26,679 nucleotides of DNA from an uncultured Lachnospiraceae bacterium (GTDB lineage: Bacteria; Bacillota; Clostridia; Lachnospirales; Lachnospiraceae): NCBI GenBank assembly GCA_910585545.1, contig CAJUFN010000026.1, positions 1 to 26,679 of the forward strand, given 5' to 3'. The notes beneath the pieces are model-generated. The model did no database searches, had not been told where the DNA came from, and worked only from the letters and a program-made list of their open reading frames with translations. Positions 1 to 9,025 of the stretch are shown here, one piece after another. A program made the position numbers and the translations under genes. Positions within the stretch are counted from its first letter, which is position 1; the number at the start of each line of letters is the position of its first letter.

Positions 1-159
1 CATTTGTACATTCTTATTTAATATTTATTGTACATATTTAAGTATAACTTTATATCTGTTATCAGCATCACCGAATTTATAAACTGGAAGAAGAACTTGA
101 TGCGCTCCATGATAGTTCCCAAAAAAGCCAAGAGGACAAAGAATAAAGTCCCCATATAA

Positions 160-193
160 AGAAGCGATCAGAAAGCAACTTCTGACCGCTTCT
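160..193 (-). terminator. Terminator hairpin after rlmD
   Basis: A 14-bp stem with one G/A difference and a 6-nt loop lies just past the rlmD stop codon. Read on the minus strand it is followed by a short T/A-rich stretch (TTATATGG), so it fits a moderate intrinsic terminator for the operon htrA-like, yhaM, rlmD. Nothing convincing is seen in 1-159. Confidence 0.7.
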
Positions 194-214
194 ATTGCTT
201 CACATATATTCTTT

Positions 215-1885
215 TTATGAAACCATCTGAAAATGTTCCAATGCATCCCGAATAGCTCTTTCTTTTTCCGGTGGGCATTGTGGAACTTTCGGATTTTCTG
301 ATTTCGGAAGATTGTAATTGATTCCGACTTCTATTCCGCACTTTCTTTTAATCTGTGAAATATATAGATTAGACACTTTTAACTGATATTTCTCTTTTAC
401 ATATTTCTTGATTTCTTCGTAAGTAGCCTTTGTTTCTGCAGAGGTTGCGTCCAACTCATCTAAATTCAAGTCGACCTCTATCGTATCATCCGGAGTTTTT
501 CTGGACAAAAGAACAACCGTCTCAACGTGAACCGTGTTCGGGAATTGGTCCACCGGCCTTACTTTCTTCAACTCATACCCATGCTCACACAAAAATTTCA
601 AATCCCTCGCAAGTGTTGCCGAATCACAGCTTACATACACAATCCTTTCCGGCTGCATATTCACCATCGTCCAAAGCACTGCCTCTTCACAGCCTTTCCG
701 CGGCGGATCCACTACCATCACATCCGCATGCGCCGTCTCTCCGCCATGCGTTTTTGCATACTCTTCGTAATATTTCGGCAATACTTCCTCTGCCTTGCCC
801 ACATAAAATTCCGCATTCTCAATCCCATTCAACTTAGCATTTCTCTTGGCATCTTCAATCGCCTGCGGTACGATCTCCACTCCATAGACCTGACCTGCTT
901 GTTTTGCCAGGAACAAAGAAATCGTTCCGATTCCACAATAAATATCCCAGACAACTGCTTCATCCATCCCCAAACCAGCATATTCCAATGCCAGCCCATA
1001 CAGCGTTTCCGTCTGCATCGGATTCACCTGATAAAATGAAAGCGGTGAAATCTGATACTTCACATCTCCAATATAATCCGTAATATACTCCTGGCCCCAC
1101 CAAAGCCGAATCTCATTCCCCATGATCACATTCGTCTTCTCGCGATTGATATTACAAGTAATACTCGTCATTCCCGGAATTTTTACAAGTCGCTCTACAA
1201 GGACTTCCCGTTGAGGAATCGATTCCCCGTTGAGCACCATGCAAACCATAATCTCCTCCGTGCGAAATCCATATCGAATCAATACATGCCGTACAAGCCC
1301 TGTATGTGTCTCTTCATCATATGGCTCTATATGAAATTCCTTCATAAAGTCCAGTATCAATTGCATAATCTCTTGATTCTTAGGTACCCCAAGCGCACAG
1401 TCAATGTTAGAAATAATCTGATGCGTCCGTCCCGCATAAAATCCCGCAATAACATTTCCCTCTTTATCCTTTCCTACCGGAAACTGTGCCTTATTCCGAT
1501 AATGAAACGGCTCCTCCATCCCGCAAATCGGCTCCATAACCTCCTGGAGCAATTCCGGCGCAAATCCACCGATACGCTCCAGATTCCCCCTAACCTTTCT
1601 CTCTTTGAACGCAAGCTGCTTTTCATACGACATTTGCTGGATTTGACATCCTCCACACTGACGTGCTACTGGACATTTTGCCTCCACACGATCCGGCGAT
1701 GCCTCCAATATCTGCATTAATCGTGCATATCCATAACTCTTCTTTGCCTTCATGATTTTCGCTTCAATGAAATCACCAATCACCGTATCCTTCACAAACA
1801 ATGTATATCCATCTACCTTGCCGATACCCTCACCATTCACTCCGATATCATCTATCTTTAATCTCACTACATCATTTTTCTTCAT
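215..1885 (-). CDS. rlmD: 23S rRNA (uracil-C5)-methyltransferase, RlmD/TrmA family
   Basis: This is an S-adenosylmethionine-dependent RNA m5U methyltransferase of 556 aa. An N-terminal TRAM RNA-binding domain (about residues 1-60) is followed by the [4Fe-4S] cysteines C71, C77 and C80 in CPVARQCGGC, with a further Cys in NIDCALG. The Rossmann methyltransferase domain has DPPRKG and the catalytic-Cys motif VSCDSATLARDL. I chose the ATG at 1885 because AAGGAG sits a few nt upstream; an in-frame start 33 nt further upstream has no such site. Family members include RlmD (U1939), RlmCD and TrmA; the exact target cannot be set from sequence. The protein carries about 90 extra C-terminal residues (from about KTPDDTIEV) not needed for catalysis, with a YISQIKRKCG motif. 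It is the last gene of a three-gene minus-strand run. Confidence 0.9.
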   Translation of the reverse strand: MKKNDVVRLKIDDIGVNGEGIGKVDGYTLFVKDTVIGDFIEAKIMKAKKSYGYARLMQILEASPDRVEAKCPVARQCGGCQIQQMSYEKQLAFKERKVRGNLERIGGFAPELLQEVMEPICGMEEPFHYRNKAQFPVGKDKEGNVIAGFYAGRTHQIISNIDCALGVPKNQEIMQLILDFMKEFHIEPYDEETHTGLVRHVLIRYGFRTEEIMVCMVLNGESIPQREVLVERLVKIPGMTSITCNINREKTNVIMGNEIRLWWGQEYITDYIGDVKYQISPLSFYQVNPMQTETLYGLALEYAGLGMDEAVVWDIYCGIGTISLFLAKQAGQVYGVEIVPQAIEDAKRNAKLNGIENAEFYVGKAEEVLPKYYEEYAKTHGGETAHADVMVVDPPRKGCEEAVLWTMVNMQPERIVYVSCDSATLARDLKFLCEHGYELKKVRPVDQFPNTVHVETVVLLSRKTPDDTIEVDLNLDELDATSAETKATYEEIKKYVKEKYQLKVSNLYISQIKRKCGIEVGINYNLPKSENPKVPQCPPEKERAIRDALEHFQMVS

Positions 1886-1943
1886 ATAAACTCCTTTCAA
1901 CACCACCCTTATCTGCAAAACGAGACAGGCTAATTCTTAATTA

Positions 1944-1976
1944 GGGACGTAGCATTTCCAAGAAAGTCTACGTCCC
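1944..1976. repeat. GGGACGTAG palindrome between yhaM and rlmD
   Basis: GGGACGTAG and CTACGTCCC form a 9-bp perfect stem around a 15-nt loop. The surroundings are AT-rich (TTAATTA on one side, AATAAAATTAAA on the other), but there is no clean T-run on the minus strand. It looks more like a small dispersed REP-type palindrome than a strong terminator, though it may reduce readthrough into rlmD. Confidence 0.5.
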
Positions 1977-1984
1977 CAATAAAA

Positions 1985-2926
1985 TTAAATACTTGTTTTT
2001 CTTAAATTGGATTCAAACAACCGATTGTATCCAAGCCAGTCTTTACTATCCTTTTCTTTGAAAATCTCTGTCAATGTCTGGAACTTTGCATCCGTACAAT
2101 CGGCGTGATTCAGAGCCAATGCCTCTGCAAGCGCCGGTTTCTTCGGTGAGCCAAATTCCAATTCACCATGGTGTGCGATGATGCAATGCTTCAATTCACT
2201 TGCAAGTTTTGGTGGAAATCCATCAATCGAACGGATTGCCTCATCTGCCATCTCTACACCAATTATTATATGCCCCAAAAGCTGTCCGTCATCGGTATAG
2301 TCATTCTCCGGAAAACTGGAAAGCTCTTTCGTCTTCCCAATATCATGGAACAATGCCGCCGCATACAAAAGATCTTTATTAAAAATAGTATATGCATGTA
2401 CATAGTACTCACACAAACGTACTACACTCAGCGTATGCTCTAAAAGCCCGCCGGAAAATCCATGATGAACGCTTTTCGCTGCGGAATGCTCCTTGAACCT
2501 CTTAATAAACGCTTCATCTTCCCGAAAATAATAATCCACCATTTTCTTAAGATACAGATTCTCAATCTTAGCCGCATAAGCCAAAAGCATCTCATACATT
2601 CCATCTACACTCTTTTCTGTTGTCGGCATATAATCCGCCGGTTGATATTCCCCTTCCTGACACTTATGAAGCTGCTTGATGTTTAACTGCAGATTCCCAT
2701 TATAGCTCGTCACCTCGCCAAATACTTCGATAAAATCCATTTCCTCATATTCTGCAATTCCCTGTGAATTCGGGTCCCATACCTTTCCGTCAAGCGTCCC
2801 CGTCTTATCCTGCAAAATCAAATTATCATACGGTTTCCCGTTCCTTGTCTCGGCAGAACGTTTCCCTTTGCACAGATAAATCGCTCTGATTGTCTCACCT
2901 TCATGTAACGTGTTAATATATCTCAT
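1985..2926 (-). CDS. yhaM: 3'-5' exoribonuclease YhaM family (OB fold + HD domain)
   Basis: This is a 313-aa protein of the usual YhaM length. Residues 1-90 read as an OB-type nucleic-acid-binding domain (LILQDKTGTLDGKVWD, FIEVFGEVTSYNGNLQLNI). Residues 150-290 are an HD phosphohydrolase domain with metal-ligand signatures GLLEHTLSVV (H164), ALFHDIGK (H194, D195) and later HHGE. YhaM enzymes degrade RNA, and single-stranded DNA, from the 3' end in the cytoplasm. The ATG at 2926 is preceded by GAGG on the minus strand. It lies 33 nt downstream of the htrA-like gene and upstream of rlmD, so an RNA-metabolism operon is likely. Confidence 0.9.
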   Translation of the reverse strand: MRYINTLHEGETIRAIYLCKGKRSAETRNGKPYDNLILQDKTGTLDGKVWDPNSQGIAEYEEMDFIEVFGEVTSYNGNLQLNIKQLHKCQEGEYQPADYMPTTEKSVDGMYEMLLAYAAKIENLYLKKMVDYYFREDEAFIKRFKEHSAAKSVHHGFSGGLLEHTLSVVRLCEYYVHAYTIFNKDLLYAAALFHDIGKTKELSSFPENDYTDDGQLLGHIIIGVEMADEAIRSIDGFPPKLASELKHCIIAHHGELEFGSPKKPALAEALALNHADCTDAKFQTLTEIFKEKDSKDWLGYNRLFESNLRKTSI

Positions 2927-2959
2927 TCCTTTTCCTCTTTCTATGATTTATTCTTTCAT

Positions 2960-4294
2960 TTATTCTTTACTTCCGATCTCAACCTGAAACTCTACTGCTT
3001 CATAACCGGTATTTCCGGTACGTTTCCCTCGGAAGATAACTTTCGTTCCAACAATCTGCTCCAAAAGATGGGTATGATACCCTTCCAAAGACACAATTGG
3101 CGCCTCGCCCATCTGCATAAGCACATCGCCGCTTTGAATCCCTGCCTTCATCGCCGGAGAATCCACCATAACTTCTTTTACATAAATACCGTCCGGTATC
3201 TTCTCGCTTTCTTTGATATCTTCAGGTACTTCTACCGCCATGATTCCCATATACGGCACACTCTTCCCATTGAGCATCAATTCTATCTCCTTCTTAAAAG
3301 AAGAAATCGCATACGCAGATATCAGCTGCATATCCTCTCGCTTTTCCAAATCTGGTTTGATCATTCCTACAATCTCACCATCAAGATTAAACAAAAATCC
3401 GCTTCCGCTTTTTTCACCAGTAATATCCGTTGTCATATATTTATATGCATGATCTGGAAGTGCCTTCGTATTATCAACCGTACTGATCAAGCCATATCCA
3501 ATTCCTCCGGCATATCCAAACGGCTTTCCCGCTGCGATCGTCACTTCCTCCGGCAAAGTCAAAGCAGAATTACCAAGCACTACCGTGCAGATCTCATTAC
3601 GCACCGAAGTCTCGATCGCACTCTTTTGTACTGAAAAGACAGCAATCCCCAGATTTTCATCTTTTTTCTTAAGAGCACCTTCACATGGCTCCTGCTGCAT
3701 AAATTTCACCCCGATACGTCCGCCCATTTTCAATACCGAACTATCTGCAAGAATCAATACTTCCTGCTCATTATCTGCTACGATCGCTCCTGCCACACTC
3801 TGGCTTTGTATATAAGTATCCCTTTGCATATCCGCTTCATTTGCATATGCGATCACTTCTGCGATACTCTTTTTCGCCTTCTCTGCTTTCTGATGCAAAG
3901 CTCCCTGAAACTTTGCATAATTCTCCTTTGTCAGTTTCAGTGTTTCCTTTTCCTCCCCGGTACCGTCGTTTTCCGCTCCTTCCCCGGAATTCTCGGAATC
4001 GTCAGTACTCTTGGAAACCTCGGTATCACCCTTCTTGTCTTCTTCATCCAATCCCAGCGTGATTTCTTCCACTTTTTTTGCATATCTCGTCTGTATCCAT
4101 GGTTGAAGCGCACCAAAAACAAGACTTGCTGCCACGCCAAAGATAAGGCCATAACAAATCACCCTTACGGCTTTCGCTGCAAGCTGCTTCCTCGTCATCG
4201 AATTGTCCTTAATCACTTCCTGAAGAAAAGAGTACTCCTCCGAAGATGTTTCCTCAGACTCCTCAGATACTTTTGGTTTTTCTTCAATATCCAT
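2960..4294 (-). CDS. Membrane-anchored HtrA-like protein with degenerate protease domain and PDZ
   Basis: A 444-aa protein with a 42-residue acidic cytoplasmic N-terminus and one membrane segment (about 43-66). An acidic, low-complexity extracellular linker (about 75-125) leads to a trypsin-like HtrA fold (about 160-335) and a C-terminal PDZ domain (about 345-435, with DSPAMKAGIQSGDVLMQMG). This is the DegP/HtrA layout. The active site is not intact: the usual TNNHV position reads ILADSSV, the DLAVLKV position reads NLGIAVFSV, and GNSGGPL is replaced by EKSGSGFLFN. At least the His and Asp of the triad therefore appear missing, and a non-proteolytic scaffold or peptide sensor is the best inference. 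The start has weak AG-rich spacing (AAGGGAGAG about 10 nt upstream). It is divergent from mutS2. Confidence 0.8.
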   Translation of the reverse strand: MDIEEKPKVSEESEETSSEEYSFLQEVIKDNSMTRKQLAAKAVRVICYGLIFGVAASLVFGALQPWIQTRYAKKVEEITLGLDEEDKKGDTEVSKSTDDSENSGEGAENDGTGEEKETLKLTKENYAKFQGALHQKAEKAKKSIAEVIAYANEADMQRDTYIQSQSVAGAIVADNEQEVLILADSSVLKMGGRIGVKFMQQEPCEGALKKKDENLGIAVFSVQKSAIETSVRNEICTVVLGNSALTLPEEVTIAAGKPFGYAGGIGYGLISTVDNTKALPDHAYKYMTTDITGEKSGSGFLFNLDGEIVGMIKPDLEKREDMQLISAYAISSFKKEIELMLNGKSVPYMGIMAVEVPEDIKESEKIPDGIYVKEVMVDSPAMKAGIQSGDVLMQMGEAPIVSLEGYHTHLLEQIVGTKVIFRGKRTGNTGYEAVEFQVEIGSKE

Positions 4295-4378
4295 TGTTTT
4301 CTCTCCCTTGGTTTCCTATCTCATTATATCGTATTCACATTTTTTCTTCAACTGGCACTGTAAGAAATTCCTTTTCTT

Positions 4379-4387
4379 TGTTATACT
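4379..4387 (+). promoter_or_regulatory. Candidate extended -10 promoter for mutS2
   Basis: TGTTATACT is an extended -10 box (TGn followed by TATACT), 31 nt before the mutS2 start codon. No good -35 box lies 16-18 nt upstream, which is normal for extended -10 promoters. This is a consensus match only. Confidence 0.5.
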
Positions 4388-4418
4388 AATCATGTAAAAT
4401 AAATCTGGGTGAAAAATT

Positions 4419-6791
4419 ATGAACAAAAAAACATTATTAAAATTAGAATACGATAAAATTATAGAACTTTTAACAGAGCAGGCGTCTTCTCAAGGCGGGA
4501 AAATGCGCTGCCAGAAATTAAAACCAAAGACAACACTGGAAGATATTGAACTTTTGCAAGAACAGACTGCCGATGCATTTACACGGATCGTCCGCAAGGG
4601 CCGCCCTTCCTTTGGAAATGTCAATACTGTCAATGATTCCTTAATGCGTCTTGATATTGGCGGGGCTCTAAATGCCGCCGAACTTCTTCGCATCTGCAAA
4701 TTACTGGAAAATACTGCGCGTGTGAAGTCTTACGGCCGCCATGACACAGTCGACGATAACCCTGACTGCCTTGATATTTTCTTTGAACAGCTGGAACCTC
4801 TGACGCCGCTTTCCTCACATATCCGTCAATGTATCATTGATGAAGATGAAATCAGCGACGAGGCGAGCAGCACATTAAAATCCATCCGAAGGAATATCCA
4901 TGTGATCAATGACAAAGTACACTCCACATTGAATTCCCTCGTGAACGGAAGCTATCGCACCTATCTGCAGGATGCGATTATTACGATGCGCGGAGACCGC
5001 TATTGCCTTCCTGTAAAAGCAGAATACCGCAGTCAGGTAAATGGTATGATCCATGACCAGTCCTCAACCGGTTCTACCCTTTTTATTGAACCAATGGCAG
5101 TCGTAAAACTAAATAACGATTTAAAAGAACTATATGGCAAAGAGCAGGAAGAAATCCAAATTATCCTTGCCTCGCTCAGCAACGAGGCCGCTGCATATAC
5201 TCAGGAAGTCAAGACGAATTATCAAGCCTTGACTGAACTGGATTTTATCTTCGCAAGAGGCGCCCTTGCTCTATCCATGAATGCAAACCGACCACGATTC
5301 AACACCAGTGGACGCATTCATATCCGGGAAGGGCGTCATCCATTACTCGATCCAAAGACAGTAGTCCCGACTACCATCCGCCTTGGCGACACTTTCGACT
5401 TGCTCATTGTGACCGGTCCAAATACCGGAGGAAAAACTGTTTCCTTAAAAACAACCGGACTATTCACTTTGATGGGGCAGGCAGGGCTGCACATCCCTGC
5501 TCTCGATCGTTCCGAGCTTGCGGTATTCGAGGACGTATACGCAGATATCGGTGATGAACAAAGCATCGAACAATCCTTAAGTACCTTTTCTTCACACATG
5601 ACCAATATCGTTTCTTTCCTCGAAAAGGTAAATGAACGTTCCCTGGTTTTATTCGATGAACTAGGTGCCGGAACCGACCCTACGGAAGGAGCCGCACTTG
5701 CCATTGCCATCCTGGATTACCTGCATTCCCGCGGTATCCGTACCATGGCAACTACACATTACAGTGAATTGAAAGTCTATGCACTTTCCACCAAAGGCGT
5801 GGAAAATGCCTGCTGTGAATTCGATGTAGCTACTTTGCGCCCTACCTATCATCTGTTGATCGGAATTCCTGGAAAAAGCAATGCCTTTGCCATTTCCGCT
5901 AAATTAGGGCTTCCGGATTATATTATTGAAAGCGCCAAGACACGTCTATCCGAACAGGATGAATCTTTTGAGGATTTACTTACCGATTTAGAGGTCAGCC
6001 GGCGCACGATCGAAAAAGAGCGAGAGGAAATTGCTTCCTATAAGCTTGAAATTGAACAGCTTAAATCCAAGGCAAAAGAAAAACAAGAACGCATCGAGGA
6101 ACAACGTGAACGTATTTTAAATGACGCACGCGAAAAAGCCAATAATATTGTAAGAGAAGCCAAAGATTTTGCCGACGAAACAATGAAAAATTTCCGAAAA
6201 TTTGGCAAGGAGAACGTATCTGCCGCAGATATGGAACGTGAACGCGAACGCATCCGCAAGGAGCTTTCCAAAAATCAGCCGAAAATACAGTTGGAGACCA
6301 AGAAGCCGAAAAAGCAATACAAACCTTCCGATTTTCGCCTCGGCGAGTCCGTAAGGGTACTCAGCATGAATTTGAATGGAACCGTAAGCTCCAAACCGGA
6401 TGCCAAGGGCAATCTGTTTGTACAGATGGGCATTCTTCGTTCCCAGGTCAATATTTCCGACCTGGAGATCATAGAAGAAGCACCGATTTCCGCCAAGCAG
6501 TTTACCCGCGGTACCTCTTCCCGGATGAAAGCCGGAAAAACCATGTCCATCAGCCCAGAGATTAACTTGCTTGGCTGTACGGTAGATGAAGCGATTGCTA
6601 AACTGGATAAATATTTGGATGACGCTTACATTTCACACCTCAATTCGGTACGTATCGTCCACGGCAAAGGTACCGGCGCTTTGCGTGCCGGAATCCATAG
6701 CTATCTGCGCCGTCAGAAGCACATTGCTTCTTTCCATCTTGCAGAATTTGGAGAAGGCGATGCCGGTGTGACCATTGTGGAATTCCGCTAG
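4419..6791 (+). CDS. mutS2: Endonuclease MutS2 / ribosome-rescue ATPase
   Basis: A 790-aa protein matching the full family length. It has an N-terminal MutS core/lever region, then the ABC-type ATPase with Walker A GPNTGGKT (residues 333-340), Walker B LVLFDELGAGTDP and the STFSSHM signature region. A long Glu/Lys/Arg coiled coil follows (about 515-630), then a KOW-like beta segment (FRLGESVRVLSMNLNGTV) and a C-terminal Smr domain (about 715-790) with HGKGTGALR. MutS2 suppresses recombination, and in Bacillus subtilis it acts on collided ribosomes. The Smr domain starts EINLLGC rather than the LDLRG often linked with nuclease activity, so cleavage may be weak or altered. The ATG at 4419 has only a weak GGGTGA ribosome binding site. 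Confidence 0.95.
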   Translation: MNKKTLLKLEYDKIIELLTEQASSQGGKMRCQKLKPKTTLEDIELLQEQTADAFTRIVRKGRPSFGNVNTVNDSLMRLDIGGALNAAELLRICKLLENTARVKSYGRHDTVDDNPDCLDIFFEQLEPLTPLSSHIRQCIIDEDEISDEASSTLKSIRRNIHVINDKVHSTLNSLVNGSYRTYLQDAIITMRGDRYCLPVKAEYRSQVNGMIHDQSSTGSTLFIEPMAVVKLNNDLKELYGKEQEEIQIILASLSNEAAAYTQEVKTNYQALTELDFIFARGALALSMNANRPRFNTSGRIHIREGRHPLLDPKTVVPTTIRLGDTFDLLIVTGPNTGGKTVSLKTTGLFTLMGQAGLHIPALDRSELAVFEDVYADIGDEQSIEQSLSTFSSHMTNIVSFLEKVNERSLVLFDELGAGTDPTEGAALAIAILDYLHSRGIRTMATTHYSELKVYALSTKGVENACCEFDVATLRPTYHLLIGIPGKSNAFAISAKLGLPDYIIESAKTRLSEQDESFEDLLTDLEVSRRTIEKEREEIASYKLEIEQLKSKAKEKQERIEEQRERILNDAREKANNIVREAKDFADETMKNFRKFGKENVSAADMERERERIRKELSKNQPKIQLETKKPKKQYKPSDFRLGESVRVLSMNLNGTVSSKPDAKGNLFVQMGILRSQVNISDLEIIEEAPISAKQFTRGTSSRMKAGKTMSISPEINLLGCTVDEAIAKLDKYLDDAYISHLNSVRIVHGKGTGALRAGIHSYLRRQKHIASFHLAEFGEGDAGVTIVEFR

Positions 6792-6852
6792 CAGATCCCA
6801 TTCGTAAACAATGCAGATAATTTTATAAAAATGTAAATACAGGAGACGTAAC

Positions 6853-7551
6853 ATGACTACTAAGCAAAAAATATTAATTGTAGATGACGATGAAAATATT
6901 GCAGAGTTGATTTCGCTTTATCTGACCAAGGAATGTTTTGACACCAGAATCGTACATGACGGTGAAGAAGCGCTTCAAGCTTTTAAAGAATATGAGCCAA
7001 ATCTTATCTTACTCGATCTGATGCTGCCTGGCATAGATGGCTATCAGGTATGCCGTGAGATTCGGCAGAAATCTTCGACCCCGATTATTATGCTCTCCGC
7101 CAAAGGAGAGGTATTTGATAAGGTACTCGGCTTAGAATTAGGTGCGGATGATTATATCATCAAACCATTCGATTCCAAAGAAATGGTTGCGCGTGTAAAA
7201 GCGGTACTTCGCCGTTACCAGCCATCCAGAAACGACACCTCTGTTTCCAAGGGCAAATGCGTAGAATATCCGGGTATTGTAATCAATCTTACAAACTATT
7301 CCGTCCTTGTAGACGGCGAGCATATTGATATGCCGCCAAAAGAACTGGAACTTTTGTATTTTCTTGCCGCCTCACCAAACCAGGTATTTACCAGAGAACA
7401 ACTTCTCGATCAGATTTGGGGATATGAATATATTGGCGATACACGAACCGTCGACGTACACATTAAACGTCTGCGCGAAAAGATAAAAGACCACAGCACC
7501 TGGAAATTAAGCACCGTTTGGGGTATCGGTTACAAGTTCGAAGTAAAGTAG
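6853..7551 (+). CDS. OmpR/PhoB-family response regulator
   Basis: 232 aa. The receiver domain (1-120) has the acidic pocket D11-D13, phospho-acceptor D55 in LLDLMLPG, a conserved Thr/Ser region (IIMLSAK) and Lys in IIKPF. The C-terminal winged helix (about 135-230) ends with TRTVDVHIKRLREKI. The ATG at 6853 follows GGAGA by a normal distance. The histidine kinase begins 9 nt after the stop, so the two form a co-transcribed two-component system. The target genes are not evident. It sits 61 nt after mutS2 and may be read through from it. Confidence 0.95.
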   Translation: MTTKQKILIVDDDENIAELISLYLTKECFDTRIVHDGEEALQAFKEYEPNLILLDLMLPGIDGYQVCREIRQKSSTPIIMLSAKGEVFDKVLGLELGADDYIIKPFDSKEMVARVKAVLRRYQPSRNDTSVSKGKCVEYPGIVINLTNYSVLVDGEHIDMPPKELELLYFLAASPNQVFTREQLLDQIWGYEYIGDTRTVDVHIKRLREKIKDHSTWKLSTVWGIGYKFEVK

Positions 7552-7560
7552 GAGGCATAT

Positions 7561-8991
7561 ATGATGAAAAACACGCTTTACTTAAAATTCATCATTCTCT
7601 ATGTGATCTTTGGATTCTTAAGCGTATTTACAATCTCGCTGTTTTCCGGAGAGATTATCTATAATTCTCTGGAAGAATCCACAGCAGATGCGCTATACAC
7701 GCAGGCGAATCTGTTTTCCACAAAGTATCTTCCCAAATATTTTTCCCAGGAAGCTACACTTGCGGATACCACCCTGCAATTAGACGGACTAAATAGTCAT
7801 CTGCATGCTTTTGCATGGTTTATTGACAGAGACGGTAATATGATTGCCTCTTCGCAATTCTCCTCCGCGAATCATGCTCCGTCCCATATCAAAGATTTTA
7901 ACCCGCTAGAGAGCACCGAAAACAACCACGGACCTTATCTATTTGGAGACTATCATGGATATTTTGAAGAGAATGTGATTACCGTTGTCGCACCCGTAAC
8001 CTCTACCTTCTCCACCAGAGGCTATCTCTTGCTTCATAAGCCGGTATCCGATATAACTAAGCAGTACAACTCCATCGTACGCTCCATTTATCTCATGTTT
8101 TCGCTAATTTACCTGTTTAGTTTTCTTATTTTCCTTGGTATTCATTTTCTTATTTATCTTCCTCTTCGCAAAATTACAGAAGCTGCAAAACAGTACGCCT
8201 TGGGGAATTTAGACTATGAGATTCCGGTTTATGCCGAAGATGAGATTGGATATCTTTCTGCATCGTTAAACTACATGTCTTCTCATCTGAAAGATATGGA
8301 GGATTATCAGAAAAAATTTATTGGAAATGTATCCCATGATTTTCGTTCTCCCCTGACTTCTATCAAAGGATATATCGAAGCTATCTCGGATGGTACGATT
8401 CCACCACAGCTTCAAGAAAAATATTTGAAAATCATTTTATTTGAGACAGAACGCCTGACAGAACTAACTCATGATTTGCTTACTTTGAATGAATTTGATA
8501 CAAAAGAACTCCTTCTTAATAAAACTATATTTAATTTGCATGAAGTCATCAAACCCACCGCGGCAAGTTTTGAAGGACGCTGTACTACCAAACATATCAC
8601 GATCGAACTTCGTTTCCCGTCGAAACCACTTTTTGCGTTTGCCGACCGAAGCAAGATACAACAGGTACTATACAATCTTTTAGATAACGCAATCAAATTC
8701 AGCCCGGAAGACTCTTTGATCACCATAGAAACAAGCGAACGAGGCAATCACCTTTTCGTCTCTGTCAAAGACCATGGCGTTGGCATCCCGAAAAACAGTC
8801 TGGGTAAAATCTGGGAACGTTTTTATAAAACTGATTTTTCACGCGGCAAAGATAAGAAAGGAACCGGACTTGGATTAGCCATCGTAAAAGAAATTATACA
8901 GGCACACAGGGAAAATATTAACGTTGTAAGCACCGAGGGTGTTGGAACCGAATTCATCTTCTCCCTGCCAAAAGGAAATACAGATACGTAA
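7561..8991 (+). CDS. Two-component sensor histidine kinase
   Basis: 476 aa. TM1 (about 9-30) and TM2 (about 173-198) frame a roughly 140-residue extracytoplasmic sensor domain, followed by HAMP (about 199-250). HisKA carries phospho-acceptor H259 in GNVSHDFRSPLTS. HATPase_c has the N box NLLDNAIKFSP, the G1 box DHGVGIP and the G2 box KGTGLGLAIVKEI. All catalytic boxes are intact. GGAGG lies 5 nt before the ATG at 7561; the next codon is also ATG, so the start could be 7564. It pairs with the response regulator just upstream. No intrinsic terminator of its own is seen; the next hairpin is oriented for galE. The signal sensed is unknown. Confidence 0.95.
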   Translation: MMKNTLYLKFIILYVIFGFLSVFTISLFSGEIIYNSLEESTADALYTQANLFSTKYLPKYFSQEATLADTTLQLDGLNSHLHAFAWFIDRDGNMIASSQFSSANHAPSHIKDFNPLESTENNHGPYLFGDYHGYFEENVITVVAPVTSTFSTRGYLLLHKPVSDITKQYNSIVRSIYLMFSLIYLFSFLIFLGIHFLIYLPLRKITEAAKQYALGNLDYEIPVYAEDEIGYLSASLNYMSSHLKDMEDYQKKFIGNVSHDFRSPLTSIKGYIEAISDGTIPPQLQEKYLKIILFETERLTELTHDLLTLNEFDTKELLLNKTIFNLHEVIKPTAASFEGRCTTKHITIELRFPSKPLFAFADRSKIQQVLYNLLDNAIKFSPEDSLITIETSERGNHLFVSVKDHGVGIPKNSLGKIWERFYKTDFSRGKDKKGTGLGLAIVKEIIQAHRENINVVSTEGVGTEFIFSLPKGNTDT

Positions 8992-8995
8992 AAAG

Positions 8996-9025
8996 AATGT
9001 GCGAACTTTCTTATATCATAAAAAA
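8996..9025. repeat. Fragment of dispersed palindromic element (copy A)
   Basis: The stretch GAATGTGC directly joined to GAACTTTCTTATATCATAAA matches two separate parts of the longer copy at 20191-20322: the first hairpin start and the last half of the terminal palindrome. It looks like an internally deleted remnant. Only one arm of the terminal hairpin remains. Confidence 0.6.

Noticed and set aside
25..246. 73-aa minus-strand ORF after rlmD
   Set aside because: It overlaps the end of rlmD, runs through the terminator hairpin at 160-193 and has no ribosome binding site. Its last 40 residues look protein-like but could not be matched to any family.
430..1720. Several plus-strand ORFs of 78-170 aa opposite rlmD
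   Set aside because: They are antisense shadows of a well-supported gene, with no ribosome binding sites and low-complexity His/Ser/Leu composition.
5336..5710. 124-aa minus-strand ORF opposite mutS2
   Set aside because: It lies wholly antisense to the conserved ATPase domain and has Ser/Pro-rich shadow composition with no start signal.
6038..6550. Minus-strand ORFs opposite the MutS2 coiled coil
   Set aside because: Ser/Phe/Leu-rich shadows of a Glu/Lys/Arg-rich coiled-coil sequence, with no independent support.
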